Origin: Rhodospirillaceae bacterium
GTDB lineage: Bacteria; Pseudomonadota; Alphaproteobacteria; UBA6615
Direction of reading: 5' to 3'
Length of the DNA stretch: 53,357 nucleotides
Assembly (NCBI GenBank): GCA_018667335.1
Contig: JABIVD010000054.1
Span: 1-53,357 of the forward strand
The notes under the pieces were generated by a model. The model did no database searches. It saw only the letters and a list, made by a program, of their open reading frames with translations, and was not told the DNA's origin. Position 1 is the stretch's first letter. Each line of letters begins with the position of its first letter. Below are positions 42,316-51,738 of this stretch, in pieces. The translations under genes were made by a program, and so were the position numbers.

Positions 42316-43187
42316 GCCTTACCCTCATAAACCTCGATGACCCGCGTGGCGTCGTCCTTCGCCCATCCGGCATCGGCGGCCCGCTGGAACATCGCGCGCG
42401 CGGCGGGCACCACCGCCAGGTCGATCCCGTTGTCCTTCGCCAGGTCGATGGCGATGCCCATGTCCTTGACGAAGATCTCGACGGCGCCACGCGCCGTGAA
42501 ATCACGCTCGGTGAGGGGGCCGATCGACATGTCCAGCATCTTGCCCTGCACCGACCCCTTGGGCAGGCAATGGGCCATGGCCTCATGGGACAGCCCCGCG
42601 CGCTCGCCGGTGAGGATGACTTCGGCGAGAAGCGCCGTGCTCGCGTTCACGAAGAGATTGGTCACGACCTTCATCACTGCACCGGTCCCGGGCCCACCGG
42701 TGTGGGTCGCATCCGCCGACAGGCTTTTCAGGATCGGTCCGACCCGGGCGAAGGCGGCATCGCTGCCGCCGACCATGAAGGTGATGCTGCGATCATCCAC
42801 CTGGGGGTGGGAGCCCGAGATCGGCGCATCCAGCATGTCGATGCCCTGTGCCGCGAGCTTCTGGCAGAGATCCTCGCAGTAGGACGGCGGCATGGTGCTC
42901 ATCTCCACATGGATGAGGCCGGTCTTGCCCGCCTTGTCGATGCCGTCGGGGCCGAAGAGATTCTGCTCGATATGCTCGGGCTTCAGCAGGATCGAGAAGG
43001 TGATGTCGCTGGCTTCTGCAACCGCGCGCGCATTCCCGCAGGGCGTGCCGCCGGCCGCTGCCAGCAAGTCCATCCGATCATTCGCGATGTCATAGCCCCA
43101 CACGTCGTGGCCGTCGGCCATCATCTCTCGTGCCAGCGCCAGGCCCATCTTGCCCAGCCCGATCATTCCAAGTTTTTCGCCCATCAT
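42312..43187 (-). CDS. Beta-hydroxyacid dehydrogenase (3-hydroxyisobutyrate/tartronate semialdehyde type)
   Basis: The 291-residue protein has the NAD(P)-binding MIGLGKMGLALAREM (motif GLGKMG, residues 10-15), the substrate-binding block MLDAPISGSHPQVDDRSITFMVGG, and the catalytic Lys173 in GTGAVMKVVTNLF. The family oxidises or reduces beta-hydroxyacids such as 3-hydroxyisobutyrate or tartronate semialdehyde/glycerate. The canonical SGG after APV is SGS here. It is the first gene of the operon; its stop overlaps the kinase start. Two adjacent ATG codons are possible starts. Confidence 0.9.
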   Translation of the reverse strand: MMGEKLGMIGLGKMGLALAREMMADGHDVWGYDIANDRMDLLAAAGGTPCGNARAVAEASDITFSILLKPEHIEQNLFGPDGIDKAGKTGLIHVEMSTMPPSYCEDLCQKLAAQGIDMLDAPISGSHPQVDDRSITFMVGGSDAAFARVGPILKSLSADATHTGGPGTGAVMKVVTNLFVNASTALLAEVILTGERAGLSHEAMAHCLPKGSVQGKMLDMSIGPLTERDFTARGAVEIFVKDMGIAIDLAKDNGIDLAVVPAARAMFQRAADAGWAKDDATRVIEVYEGKA

Positions 43188-43375
43188 TCACATCCTTCGA
43201 AATCATCAATCGCGGTTCGATCCGCCACGCGAATATAGCGGAGCGGGCCGGGAGGTTAAGCCTTCGGTAACCTATAAATTTCTGATTTCCTTGACAAATC
43301 ACCGGCGCGCGCCCAAATAGCGCTCATCAGTTGTCTCGCGATTGCGCGAAGCGCCGCATTTATCCGGCGCGTATC

Positions 43376-43480
43376 TTGAGAATAACAATCAAGAAATATT
43401 GTCGTTCCGGCCGCGCCCGGAAGCGACAGAACGCCAAGGCGAACCTGCGTCGATCAATCGACCGGGCCTATGGCGATTAA
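43376..43480 (+). CDS. Possible basic leader peptide upstream of the helicase gene
   Basis: A 34-codon frame from TTG 43376 ends at TAA 43478-43480, where the last A and the following GGA make up the ribosome-binding site of the helicase (GTG 43492). The peptide is strongly basic: it contains KKYCRSGRARKRQ and ends NLRRSIDRAYGD. It is too short for automatic ORF calls. The overlap of its stop with the helicase ribosome-binding site suggests translational coupling or leader control. No ribosome-binding site is obvious for TTG, so it may be non-coding leader. Confidence 0.35.
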   Translation: MRITIKKYCRSGRARKRQNAKANLRRSIDRAYGD

Positions 43481-43491
43481 GGACTATCTAC

Positions 43492-44766
<1,275 letters not shown>

Positions 44767-44823
44767 TCAGTAGCGACAAATTGCCAACGGGCCACAATTA
44801 ATGGCTCTAGATGTGAGGTAAGC

Positions 44824-45009
44824 ATGGCACGCAAGACAAACTACAGTTTCGAAAAACGCCAACGCGAACTCCAGAAGAAGGAGAAGAAGGCCGCGAAGGC
44901 TGAGGCCAAGCGGGCATTGCGCGAGGAAGGTCTGGAGCCGGGTGCCGCTGCGCCCGAGGCTGGCGATAACGCGTCCGACACACCGGTTGAGGCCGACAAG
45001 GCGGAGTAA
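44824..45009 (+). CDS. Small conserved charged protein
   Basis: The 61-residue product starts MARKTNYSFEKRQRELQKKE and is basic and helical in its first half, then acidic and Ala/Pro-rich. This MARKTNYSFEKRQRE type of short protein recurs in alphaproteobacteria next to DEAD-box helicase genes, as far as I recall; its function is not known. It may be a ribosome- or RNA-associated peptide. It shares the direction of the helicase gene, 57 bases downstream, and is closed by a strong terminator. Confidence 0.75.
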   Translation: MARKTNYSFEKRQRELQKKEKKAAKAEAKRALREEGLEPGAAAPEAGDNASDTPVEADKAE

Positions 45010-45022
45010 CGCCAGCGAGGCC

Positions 45023-45042
45023 GAACCACCAATCGGTGGTTC
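45023..45042 (+). other. Perfect hairpin before the terminator
   Basis: GAACCACC-AATC-GGTGGTTC is a perfect 8-bp stem with a tetraloop, directly after the small ORF stop and 11 bases before the intrinsic terminator. It probably protects the mRNA 3' end from exonucleases. Confidence 0.5.
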
Positions 45043-45053
45043 CCATCGACATC

Positions 45054-45085
45054 AAAGGGGTGCCTTCTGCGGGCACCCTTTTTTT
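45054..45085 (+). terminator. Strong intrinsic terminator
   Basis: GGGTGCC (45058-45064) pairs with GGCACCC (45072-45078) around a 7-base loop, flanked by AAA on the left and seven T residues (45079-45085) on the right. This is the clearest factor-independent terminator in the window and ends the helicase/small-protein unit just before the MFS gene. Confidence 0.9.
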
Positions 45086-45120
45086 GATCGCCTTTCTGTT
45101 TTCCTGTAACCAGCATCCAT

Positions 45121-46371
45121 ATGTCTCGCACCCGTTACATCCTGGCCATGGTGCCGGGGCTCGGCCTCGCCTTCATATTGAGCCAGTTCCTGCGCTCGAT
45201 CCCGGCCGTGATCGCGCCGGATCTGCGCGCCGAGTTTGAGCTGACTGCGGGGCAGCTCAGCGCCTTGCCGGCGGCGCTATTTTTCGGGTCGGCGATCATG
45301 CAGTTGCCGGCGGGCGTGTTGCTGGACCGCTTCGGCCCACGCTACACGGTGGCGGCATTCCTGCTGATCACGGCCTCGGGCGTACTCGGCTTTTCCCTCG
45401 CGACCACGACGACCGGCTTGACGGCATGGCTCCTGGTCACCGGCTGGGGCATCGCACCCGTGTTCATGGGAACGATCGTGCTTCTCTCGCGTTGGGTTCG
45501 CCGTGACAGGCTGGCGACCATGACCGCATTGACCGTCGGCGTCGGCGGCACGGGCATGCTGTTGTCGGCATCCCCCTTTGCCGCGGCAACCGAGGCATTC
45601 GGCTGGCGCAACACGCTCTCCGCAGTCAGCGTGTTCGCCATCGCCCTGGTCGGTGTCATCCTTCTCACCGTCCGCGACCGGCCACCCGACAGCCCGGCAC
45701 CATCGGGGGCCAGTGAGAGCCTGTTTCAGATTGTTCGCGGGCTGGCCGTCGTGTTCCGAGAGCCAAAGCTCTACGCCATCGGCTGCATCGGCGGCATCAC
45801 GGTGGGGTCTTTCCTGACATTTCGCGCGCTTTGGGTCGGCCCATATCTCAACGATGTCTTCGGTTCCGGTCTCATGGCACGCGGAAACATCATCTTCGTC
45901 ATCTCGCTCGCCTGGTTGATCAGCGCGATCGCGATCGGGCCCCTCGACCGGGTGTTCGACACGCGCCGCATGGTCGTCGTCGTCGGCGCCTCATTCATGG
46001 CGTTCTGGTTTGCACTCCTTGCCGTGGCGGACGGCAGCTCATTAACATTTGCGGTGGGCATCATGATCGCGCTGGGCCTGTGTTCGGGCCTGTCCTCGCC
46101 GATCTTCGCCCACGCCCGCGCATTGTTTTCCGATCGCTATGTCGGTCGGCTGGTGACGGCGATTAACCTGTTCATCTGGGGCGGGGTGTTCCTCGTGCAG
46201 GTGGCCACGGGCATCTTCATCGACGCATTTCCGGCCGACGCACTTGGCCGCACGCCGGTGGCGGCCTACCGCTGGACCTTCGCGATCCTTGCGGTACTGC
46301 TGTTCACAGCGGTGCTGTTCTATTGGCGGGTCGGCGACGTGCCGCCATCAAAGGATTCGGGCGCGCCGTAG
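45121..46371 (+). CDS. Major facilitator superfamily transporter
   Basis: The 416-residue protein has twelve predicted hydrophobic segments with the MFS A-motif region GVLLDRFGPRYTVAAFLLI between helices 2 and 3 (D-R-F-G-x-R), and another in the second half (GPLDRVFDTRRMVVVVGAS). The substrate cannot be told from the sequence. ATG 45121 lies 35 bases after the upstream terminator, so it has its own promoter. The MORN lipoprotein gene starts 49 bases downstream. Confidence 0.88.
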   Translation: MSRTRYILAMVPGLGLAFILSQFLRSIPAVIAPDLRAEFELTAGQLSALPAALFFGSAIMQLPAGVLLDRFGPRYTVAAFLLITASGVLGFSLATTTTGLTAWLLVTGWGIAPVFMGTIVLLSRWVRRDRLATMTALTVGVGGTGMLLSASPFAAATEAFGWRNTLSAVSVFAIALVGVILLTVRDRPPDSPAPSGASESLFQIVRGLAVVFREPKLYAIGCIGGITVGSFLTFRALWVGPYLNDVFGSGLMARGNIIFVISLAWLISAIAIGPLDRVFDTRRMVVVVGASFMAFWFALLAVADGSSLTFAVGIMIALGLCSGLSSPIFAHARALFSDRYVGRLVTAINLFIWGGVFLVQVATGIFIDAFPADALGRTPVAAYRWTFAILAVLLFTAVLFYWRVGDVPPSKDSGAP

Positions 46372-46420
46372 CTGCATTGGCGATCTCGACCCTTGTCCCG
46401 GTCCATGCCAACCTGTCGGC

Positions 46421-46879
46421 ATGTTTCGTCAATACGTCATCCCCGGTTGTGTCCTGATCCTCGCGGCCTGCGCGTCTCCGCCGCAGATCATCGATGCGGG
46501 GAACGGCTGCGCGGTCCACAACCCGAACCCGAAATCCGGTGAGCGCATCACCTGGTCCGGCATCTGCCAGAACGGGTTTGCCCATGGCCCGGGCACAATC
46601 GCATGGTTCCTTGATGACAAACCCAACGGCCGGTTCGAGGGCGCGCTCGCCAGGGGCCGGATCGAGGGCGAGGGGACAGCCCACTACCCGAGCGGCAACC
46701 ACTACACCGGCGACTTCCTGCACGGACAGCCGAACGGAACGGGCACGTTCTATTTTGCGGACGGGCGACGTTTCGAGGGTGATTGGCACGACGGTCGGCC
46801 CGAGGGTGCCGGCGTGATGTACGCGAAAGATGGCAAGGCGACGCGGCAGACATGGGCCGCCGGCCAGCGCATCAATTAG
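46421..46879 (+). CDS. MORN-repeat lipoprotein
   Basis: From ATG 46421 the 152-residue product begins MFRQYVIPGCVLILAACASPP, a lipoprotein signal with lipobox LAAC. The mature part has MORN repeats, recognisable as FEGALARGRIEGEGTAHYPSG, YTGDFLHGQPNGTGTFYFADG and FEGDWHDGRPEGAGVMY (each spaced about 23 residues). MORN repeats form beta-hairpin ladders used in protein or lipid contacts. The role here is unknown, probably envelope-associated. The open frame extends upstream into the MFS gene, but only as shadow. Confidence 0.8.
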   Translation: MFRQYVIPGCVLILAACASPPQIIDAGNGCAVHNPNPKSGERITWSGICQNGFAHGPGTIAWFLDDKPNGRFEGALARGRIEGEGTAHYPSGNHYTGDFLHGQPNGTGTFYFADGRRFEGDWHDGRPEGAGVMYAKDGKATRQTWAAGQRIN

Positions 46880-47249
46880 CGGGCGTGGCCGGATACAGGC
46901 GTTCCCAGTATTTCAGCACGATATAGGCCGCGACCAGCCCGAGGATGACACCCGCCGTGTTCGACAGGGCGTCGGCCACGCTGCTGTTGCGGCCGGCCCA
47001 GGCGCCTTGTGCAACCTCGAGGAATATTCCGATTCCGATCGCCGTGGTACCAGCGAAAATGCGCCGCTTCCAATTGGCAAAGCCCAATCCGGCGCAGCCC
47101 GCGATCACGCCATAGGCCAGCAGATGCAGCGCCTTGTCGGTGCCCTCGGGGGCATCCAGCTGGGGTTGCGGGATCAGCGACAGCACGGTCACCAGCAGAA
47201 TCGCCGCGACATATCCCAGGACAAATACCCGATGGGGCAGTCCGATCAC
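46872..47249 (-). CDS. VanZ-family membrane protein
   Basis: The 125-residue protein has four hydrophobic segments and the VanZ-like TDKALHLLAYGVIAGCAGLGFAN (conserved Lys/His pair) and IGIFLEVAQGAWAGRNSSVADALSNTAGVILG blocks. VanZ proteins are widespread; one confers low-level teicoplanin resistance, but most are of unknown function. The tail overlaps the converging MORN gene by 8 bases, and the start overlaps the stop of the exported protein gene upstream by 4, so the two minus-strand genes are coupled. Confidence 0.82.
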   Translation of the reverse strand: MIGLPHRVFVLGYVAAILLVTVLSLIPQPQLDAPEGTDKALHLLAYGVIAGCAGLGFANWKRRIFAGTTAIGIGIFLEVAQGAWAGRNSSVADALSNTAGVILGLVAAYIVLKYWERLYPATPAN

Positions 47250-47659
47250 AGCCTGGCGCGCTCTGGTACCTGCGTGCTTTCGATATACAGGTCATCAAGG
47301 CTGCGGAACTCGCAGACGCCACGACTGACGATGCTGGTGTCGCCGACGGTGACCGTCTCGGTGTAACGCGCGCCATTCACCGGCGCATTCAGGACGCCGC
47401 CATCCCCGAATGTGATCCGGATATTGTCGCCGACCGATTCCACGGGAGAAAGCGCGTAGATTGAGCAGATGTGTTGGTCACAGCGGCGATAGGCATCCTC
47501 GACAAAATCAATCTGGATTTGCGGGTGATGGGGGTCGTCGGGCTGACAGAACCATTGCCCGGACGCGTCCGTGATCGCCGGAGCAGCCGTGGCAGTGGCC
47601 ACCAGTCGGGCAGTTATCAAAACCGAGATTGCGATCATCGCGCGCATACCCGATTTCAT
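47246..47659 (-). CDS. Small exported protein of unknown function
   Basis: The 137-residue product starts MKSGMRAMIAISVLITARLV and has a signal peptide with likely cleavage after ATAAP near residue 27. The mature domain has four Cys (WFCQPDDP, YRRCDQHICSIY, RGVCEFRS), suggesting disulfides in the periplasm. I recognise no family. It overlaps the VanZ gene by 4 bases and is divergent from the NeuD-like gene over about 77 bases. Confidence 0.65.
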   Translation of the reverse strand: MKSGMRAMIAISVLITARLVATATAAPAITDASGQWFCQPDDPHHPQIQIDFVEDAYRRCDQHICSIYALSPVESVGDNIRITFGDGGVLNAPVNGARYTETVTVGDTSIVSRGVCEFRSLDDLYIESTQVPERARL

Positions 47660-47736
47660 ACCATATCAGCGCCGGTATTTCGCATCACAGAGACAGGGTT
47701 AACCAATTCCTAACCCCGCACGCCGAAACTTGGCGC

Positions 47737-48405
47737 ATGTCTCGTATTCTATCGGAAACTTCACTGATCATCGCCGGTGCAGGCGGCCATGGCCGCGTCT
47801 GCGCCGATGTCGCTCGCCGTGTCGGCTGGTCGGTGACCGGTTTCTGCGATCCTGCCTTCGCCGGGGCGCGCGAAATCCTGGGTGTGCCGCTACTGGACGG
47901 CGGCGAGGGTGAATTGTTTGCGGACTGGCCACGCGAAACGTCTTTGTTCATTGCCATCGGCGACAACGCCCGACGCCTGGCGCTCGCGAATGACGCCCGG
48001 CGACATGACATCCCACTCGCCGTGCTGATGGACCCGTCCGCCGTGGTCTCGCCGAGCGCGGTGATCGGCCCCGGCGCGCTGGTCATGCCCAATGCAACCG
48101 TCAACGCTGAAGCAGTTGTCGGCCGAGCAGCCCTGATTAACACCGCCGCCGTGGTCGAACATGGCGCGCGTGTGGACGAGGGGGCTCACGTGGCACCGGG
48201 GGCCTGCATGACCGGTGAGACGGTCCTTGGCGCACGTTCTCTGCTCGGAGCCCGCGCGACGCTTCTGCCGGGAGTCCAGGTGGGCGCGGACGCGACCGTG
48301 GGGGCGGGTGCCGTCGTCACGTCGGATGTCTCCGAGTGCCTGACGGTCGTCGGAGCACCGGCCCGCCCCGTTCGGAAGCTGGACCCCGTTCGCGCCGTCG
48401 TCTGA
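47737..48405 (+). CDS. NeuD/PglD-like acyltransferase
   Basis: The 222-residue protein starts with a PglD-type nucleotide-sugar-binding domain (LIIAGAGGHGRVCADVARRV, then FIAIGDNARR) and continues as a left-handed beta-helix of hexapeptide repeats (VIGPGALVMPNATVNAEAVVG, ALINTAAVVEHGARVDEGAHV). The general-base His is in VVEHGARV. Such enzymes acetylate amino-sugars or sialic acids using acetyl-CoA. No sugar-biosynthesis genes are close, so it appears to be isolated. The following Asp/Glu racemase family gene starts 60 bases downstream. Confidence 0.85.
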   Translation: MSRILSETSLIIAGAGGHGRVCADVARRVGWSVTGFCDPAFAGAREILGVPLLDGGEGELFADWPRETSLFIAIGDNARRLALANDARRHDIPLAVLMDPSAVVSPSAVIGPGALVMPNATVNAEAVVGRAALINTAAVVEHGARVDEGAHVAPGACMTGETVLGARSLLGARATLLPGVQVGADATVGAGAVVTSDVSECLTVVGAPARPVRKLDPVRAVV

Positions 48406-48465
48406 TCGATTGACATCGCCGTGCAACTGGCGGAATTCTTTCCGCTGAACCGCAGGCGAGCCCCG

Positions 48466-49128
48466 ATGTCCAACTCCCCCAATATCGTTCTCTTCCACGT
48501 CCACAAGGACGCGATGAATGCCGCCGTCACCGCCTTCCAGCAGGATTGGCCGGAGGCGCGGATCAGCAACATCCTCGAAGACGGGTTGTTCGAATGGGTG
48601 CGCGAGACCGGCGGCGTCGTGCCCGGCATGTATGGCGCGTTTCACACGCTGGCCGATTACGCAGTCGGTCGGGGCGCCGATGGCATTCTGTATTCCTGCT
48701 CGGCGTTCCGCGAATGCATCGATGCCTGCATCGAGAGCTTCGACATCCCGATGCTCAAGCCGAATGACGCGATGATCGAGGCCGCGCTGGAAATCGGCGA
48801 CCGTATCGCCGTTCTGGCCACGGTCGGGCCGACCATCACATCCATATCCGCCGAGATCGAGGAAATGGCCCTTGCCGCCGGGCGCGATGTGTCACTGGTC
48901 CCTTACATGGTGGACGGGGCCTTCGATGCGATGGCTGCGGGGGACGGCGACACCCATGATCGTCTCGTGGCTGAAACGGCCAAAACCATCACGGACGCTG
49001 ACGTAATTGTGCTGGCGCAGTTCACCCTGGCCCGCGCCGTACCGGCCGTCGCCGCCGTCACGGACATCCCGGTTCTGAATTCGCCGGCCGCCGCCGTTGC
49101 GAAGATGCGCGTCTTGCTCGGCAATTGA
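48466..49128 (+). CDS. Asp/Glu/hydantoin racemase-family protein
   Basis: From ATG 48466 (GTG 48421 is also open) the 220-residue product has the racemase fold with the first catalytic region YSCSAFRECIDA. The second region, where a Cys is expected in the two-base racemases, reads VLAQFTLARAVPAV without Cys. A single-Cys enzyme could be a decarboxylase of the arylmalonate type or an isomerase rather than a racemase. The neighbours give no clear pathway. Confidence 0.75.
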   Translation: MSNSPNIVLFHVHKDAMNAAVTAFQQDWPEARISNILEDGLFEWVRETGGVVPGMYGAFHTLADYAVGRGADGILYSCSAFRECIDACIESFDIPMLKPNDAMIEAALEIGDRIAVLATVGPTITSISAEIEEMALAAGRDVSLVPYMVDGAFDAMAAGDGDTHDRLVAETAKTITDADVIVLAQFTLARAVPAVAAVTDIPVLNSPAAAVAKMRVLLGN

Positions 49129-49144
49129 TCCTGGCGGTTAACCC

Positions 49145-49849
49145 TCAGTCCTTGGCTTGATCGTCCTTCAAACTCAGTGAAAAACCGTCTCCCGCCGTCA
49201 TTCCGGTGCCACCTGCTGGTGTTTCGGCTGCCGGGTCGGGGCCTGGTTCAGCCGGTGCGCCGCCGAACAGGGATCGCAGCTTGCGATAGACCGCGCGAAT
49301 GGCCCGGAAGATCTTCGGCAATAGCCAGATCATCAGAAGGATAAAGAGGCCCAGCAGGATCAGGAACACGATCGGATGGTTGAGCGCGGCCCACAGGCCT
49401 GCGATCACCGCCAAATCCTCGAGGATCGAAGCGGTCCAGTTGGATACGGGTTCAGGCGAGGTGTTGATCGCCAGCCGGGTCCCGGCCTTTGTGAAGTGGG
49501 AGGCACCGGCGAGTGATCCACCGGCGATCACCGCCGCCAGTTCTGCGCCGGCACCGACATCGCCGACAGCACCCGCAGCCAGGATTGCGCCTGCCGGGAT
49601 GCGGATGAAGGTCTGCAACGTATCCCAGCCGGAATCCACGCCGGGAACCTTGTCGACGAAGAACTCGATGAAGAACATCAAACCGGCCGCGCCCATGACC
49701 ATCGGGTTGGACAGTATCTCGAGGTCGGGTGGCAAATCGATATTGCCCGTCGCACTCATCACGCCGAGCGTTAGAATCGCGGCGTAGAGATTGATCCCGC
49801 TGGCCCAGGCAACCCCCATGGTGAGGGCAATGGTTTCTACTGGGCCCAT
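49145..49849 (-). CDS. DUF4126 membrane protein
   Basis: The 234-residue protein has several hydrophobic segments, with GVAWASGINLYAAILTLGVM near the N-terminus and EFFVDKVPGVDSGWDTLQTFIRIPAGA, both typical of DUF4126. The C-terminal half has a strongly hydrophobic helix (IVFLILLGLFILLMIWLLPKI) and a soluble tail. Function unknown. It converges on the racemase-family gene with 16 bases between stops. Confidence 0.8.
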   Translation of the reverse strand: MGPVETIALTMGVAWASGINLYAAILTLGVMSATGNIDLPPDLEILSNPMVMGAAGLMFFIEFFVDKVPGVDSGWDTLQTFIRIPAGAILAAGAVGDVGAGAELAAVIAGGSLAGASHFTKAGTRLAINTSPEPVSNWTASILEDLAVIAGLWAALNHPIVFLILLGLFILLMIWLLPKIFRAIRAVYRKLRSLFGGAPAEPGPDPAAETPAGGTGMTAGDGFSLSLKDDQAKD

Positions 49850-49963
49850 GTTTCAACTCCCGCATTCGTGAATACCGCTCTCTGCACGTTGTGACACGCA
49901 GAACAGCTTTCAATGGTGGCGCAAGCGGCGCCCCATAAACGTCATAATCACAAAATGCCTGAT

Positions 49964-50734
49964 TCAGGCGGTTTTCGGAAGCTTTCGTAGGCCGTTGATC
50001 AGCCAGACGAGCACCGGCTTGAAGACGAATTCGGCCCGCGACCGGGCACCAATCGTCATCAAACTCTCTTCCATGACCCGGCCTGGGACGCGTTCGGACA
50101 GCCCGACATCGCAAAGGCGGTCGAACAGGTTGATGCCAATGTCCCAGTAACGATTGTCTTCGATCGAGCCGCCGGAAAGCCGGGCGCAATCCACGATGGT
50201 CACCGCTGCCGCAGCAGCCACGAATTCCGTGCTGCCCCGCACGCAGGCGCGCAGCAGATAGCGGAAGTCTGCAAGCCGGCTCCGTTCCACGCCATAATGA
50301 CGGCCGACCATCTGAAGGTCGTTGGATAGTTTCTTGAAATCAAACGAACTATCGATATCCAGCGGCATTCTCGGGAGATCCGCGATGACCGTCGCCGGGG
50401 CGCCCGTATCCTCCATCAGATAGCTGAAGACCTCATTCACACAGACCCGCGCCAGAAGCCAGGCGCGATCGTCCTTGCGGCCGTCATTGGTGCCCATGAT
50501 GCGGGTCGCCAGCAATTTCAGGCCCTGGCGGCTGTTGCAATCGACGGTGTCGTTGATCTTGATCGCATAGGCCGCGATCACCGGACACGCCGTCGCCGGG
50601 CGGTCTGTATGGCGCTCGCCGGCAAGCAGCGCGACCAACGACATCACACAAAGCTCGCTTTCCCGCCGCTCACCAACCCGTGGCACGAGATCCAGCTGAT
50701 CAAAGAGGCTTTCCACTTGATTTTGTCTGTCCAT
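49964..50734 (-). CDS. Hypothetical cytoplasmic protein
   Basis: The 256-residue product from ATG 50734 is mainly helical with no signal peptide or transmembrane segment. It contains ERRESELCVMSLVALLAGE, RAWLLARVCVNEVFSYLMED and FDRLCDVGLSERVPGRVMEESLMTIGARSRAEF but no motif that I recognise. The open frame runs on through the opposite hydrolase gene up to 51721; that extension is antisense shadow and is excluded. It is divergent from the alpha/beta hydrolase gene over about 105 bases that contain a hairpin (CCGTCC-ATCCG-GGACGG at 50764-50780). Confidence 0.65.
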   Translation of the reverse strand: MDRQNQVESLFDQLDLVPRVGERRESELCVMSLVALLAGERHTDRPATACPVIAAYAIKINDTVDCNSRQGLKLLATRIMGTNDGRKDDRAWLLARVCVNEVFSYLMEDTGAPATVIADLPRMPLDIDSSFDFKKLSNDLQMVGRHYGVERSRLADFRYLLRACVRGSTEFVAAAAAVTIVDCARLSGGSIEDNRYWDIGINLFDRLCDVGLSERVPGRVMEESLMTIGARSRAEFVFKPVLVWLINGLRKLPKTA

Positions 50735-50839
50735 AGTGAAAACCGTACTCCAAGATTCGAAAACCGTCCATCCGGGACGGATCACGAGTTCTTGGCCCTT
50801 GTTCGAAAAGAACTGGGATATCGGCGAAGGAGCCAACAA

Positions 50840-51691
50840 ATGTCGGACATCGAACGCGGCACCGTGAAGGCGAACGGCGTCACACTGCATTACCGGGCGT
50901 GCGGCGAAGGCCCGCCCATGGTTTTGCTCCACGGTTGGCCGCAAACGTCCTATTCCTGGCGCAAAATGCTGCCACTTCTGGCGCCGCACTACCGCTGTAT
51001 CGCGCCGGATTTGCGCGGTTTTGGTGATTCCGACAAGCCGGCAGCCGGCTACGACATGCGCACGGTCGCGAATGACATCCATGCGATGTGCGAGGCGCTG
51101 GGTCTGCAGGATGTCTATCTCGTCGGGGCCGACTGGGGCGGGCTGGTCGCGCGCCGATATGCCCTCGACCGGCCGGGTGTTCTTGACCGGCTCTGCATCG
51201 TGGATATCGTGCCCCACGACCAGATATTCGCGAATTTCACGCCCGCATATGCCCGTGGCGCCTGGCATTATTTCTTCAACGCCGTGCCGGACATGCCCGA
51301 GCAACTCGTCGCCCACGACATCAAATTGTTCCTGCAGGCGATGTTCCGGCCGAAATATCACAACGCCGCGCATATGGACGAGGCGATCGACGAATATGCC
51401 CGGGCCTATGCCAAGCCGGGGGCCCTGCGTGGCGGTTTCGCCTACTACAAGGCCATGTTCGACGAGAACCCCGCGCTCGACGACGAGAATCCGGATGCGC
51501 AGATTGCCGAGGCGGTGCACTGCGTCTGGGGCAACAGCGGCGGCATGGGCGGCCCCTTCGATGTGCTGAAAATGTGGGAGTCCGTCGCCCCCAAGCTGAC
51601 GGGCCGGGGACTCGATGCATGTGGGCATTATGTCCATGAAGAGCAGCCGGATGCCCTTGCCGAGGAGATTATCGCCTTCGGAAAGGTCTGA
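50840..51691 (+). CDS. Alpha/beta hydrolase (epoxide hydrolase/dehalogenase-like)
   Basis: ATG 50840 follows AAGGAGCC and gives a 283-residue protein. The oxyanion segment is VLLHGWPQTSYSWRKML, and the nucleophile elbow is VGADWGGLVARRYAL, with Asp rather than Ser, as in epoxide hydrolases and haloacetate or haloalkane dehalogenases. The His is in GLDACGHYVHEEQPDAL. The cap region contains WHYFFNAVPDMPEQL, similar in style to haloacetate dehalogenases. Substrate not proven: epoxides or haloacids are both possible. A coiled-coil protein gene starts 47 bases after the stop. Confidence 0.85.
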   Translation: MSDIERGTVKANGVTLHYRACGEGPPMVLLHGWPQTSYSWRKMLPLLAPHYRCIAPDLRGFGDSDKPAAGYDMRTVANDIHAMCEALGLQDVYLVGADWGGLVARRYALDRPGVLDRLCIVDIVPHDQIFANFTPAYARGAWHYFFNAVPDMPEQLVAHDIKLFLQAMFRPKYHNAAHMDEAIDEYARAYAKPGALRGGFAYYKAMFDENPALDDENPDAQIAEAVHCVWGNSGGMGGPFDVLKMWESVAPKLTGRGLDACGHYVHEEQPDALAEEIIAFGKV

Positions 51692-51738
51692 CCGGCCTTC
51701 GGCCACATTGCCTTCGAACACAAGGAGCTCCGGCGGAC

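Noticed and set aside
50735-51721. N-terminal extension of the hypothetical gene at 49964-50734
   Set aside because: It runs antisense to the whole alpha/beta hydrolase gene; the internal ATG at 50734 is a better start.
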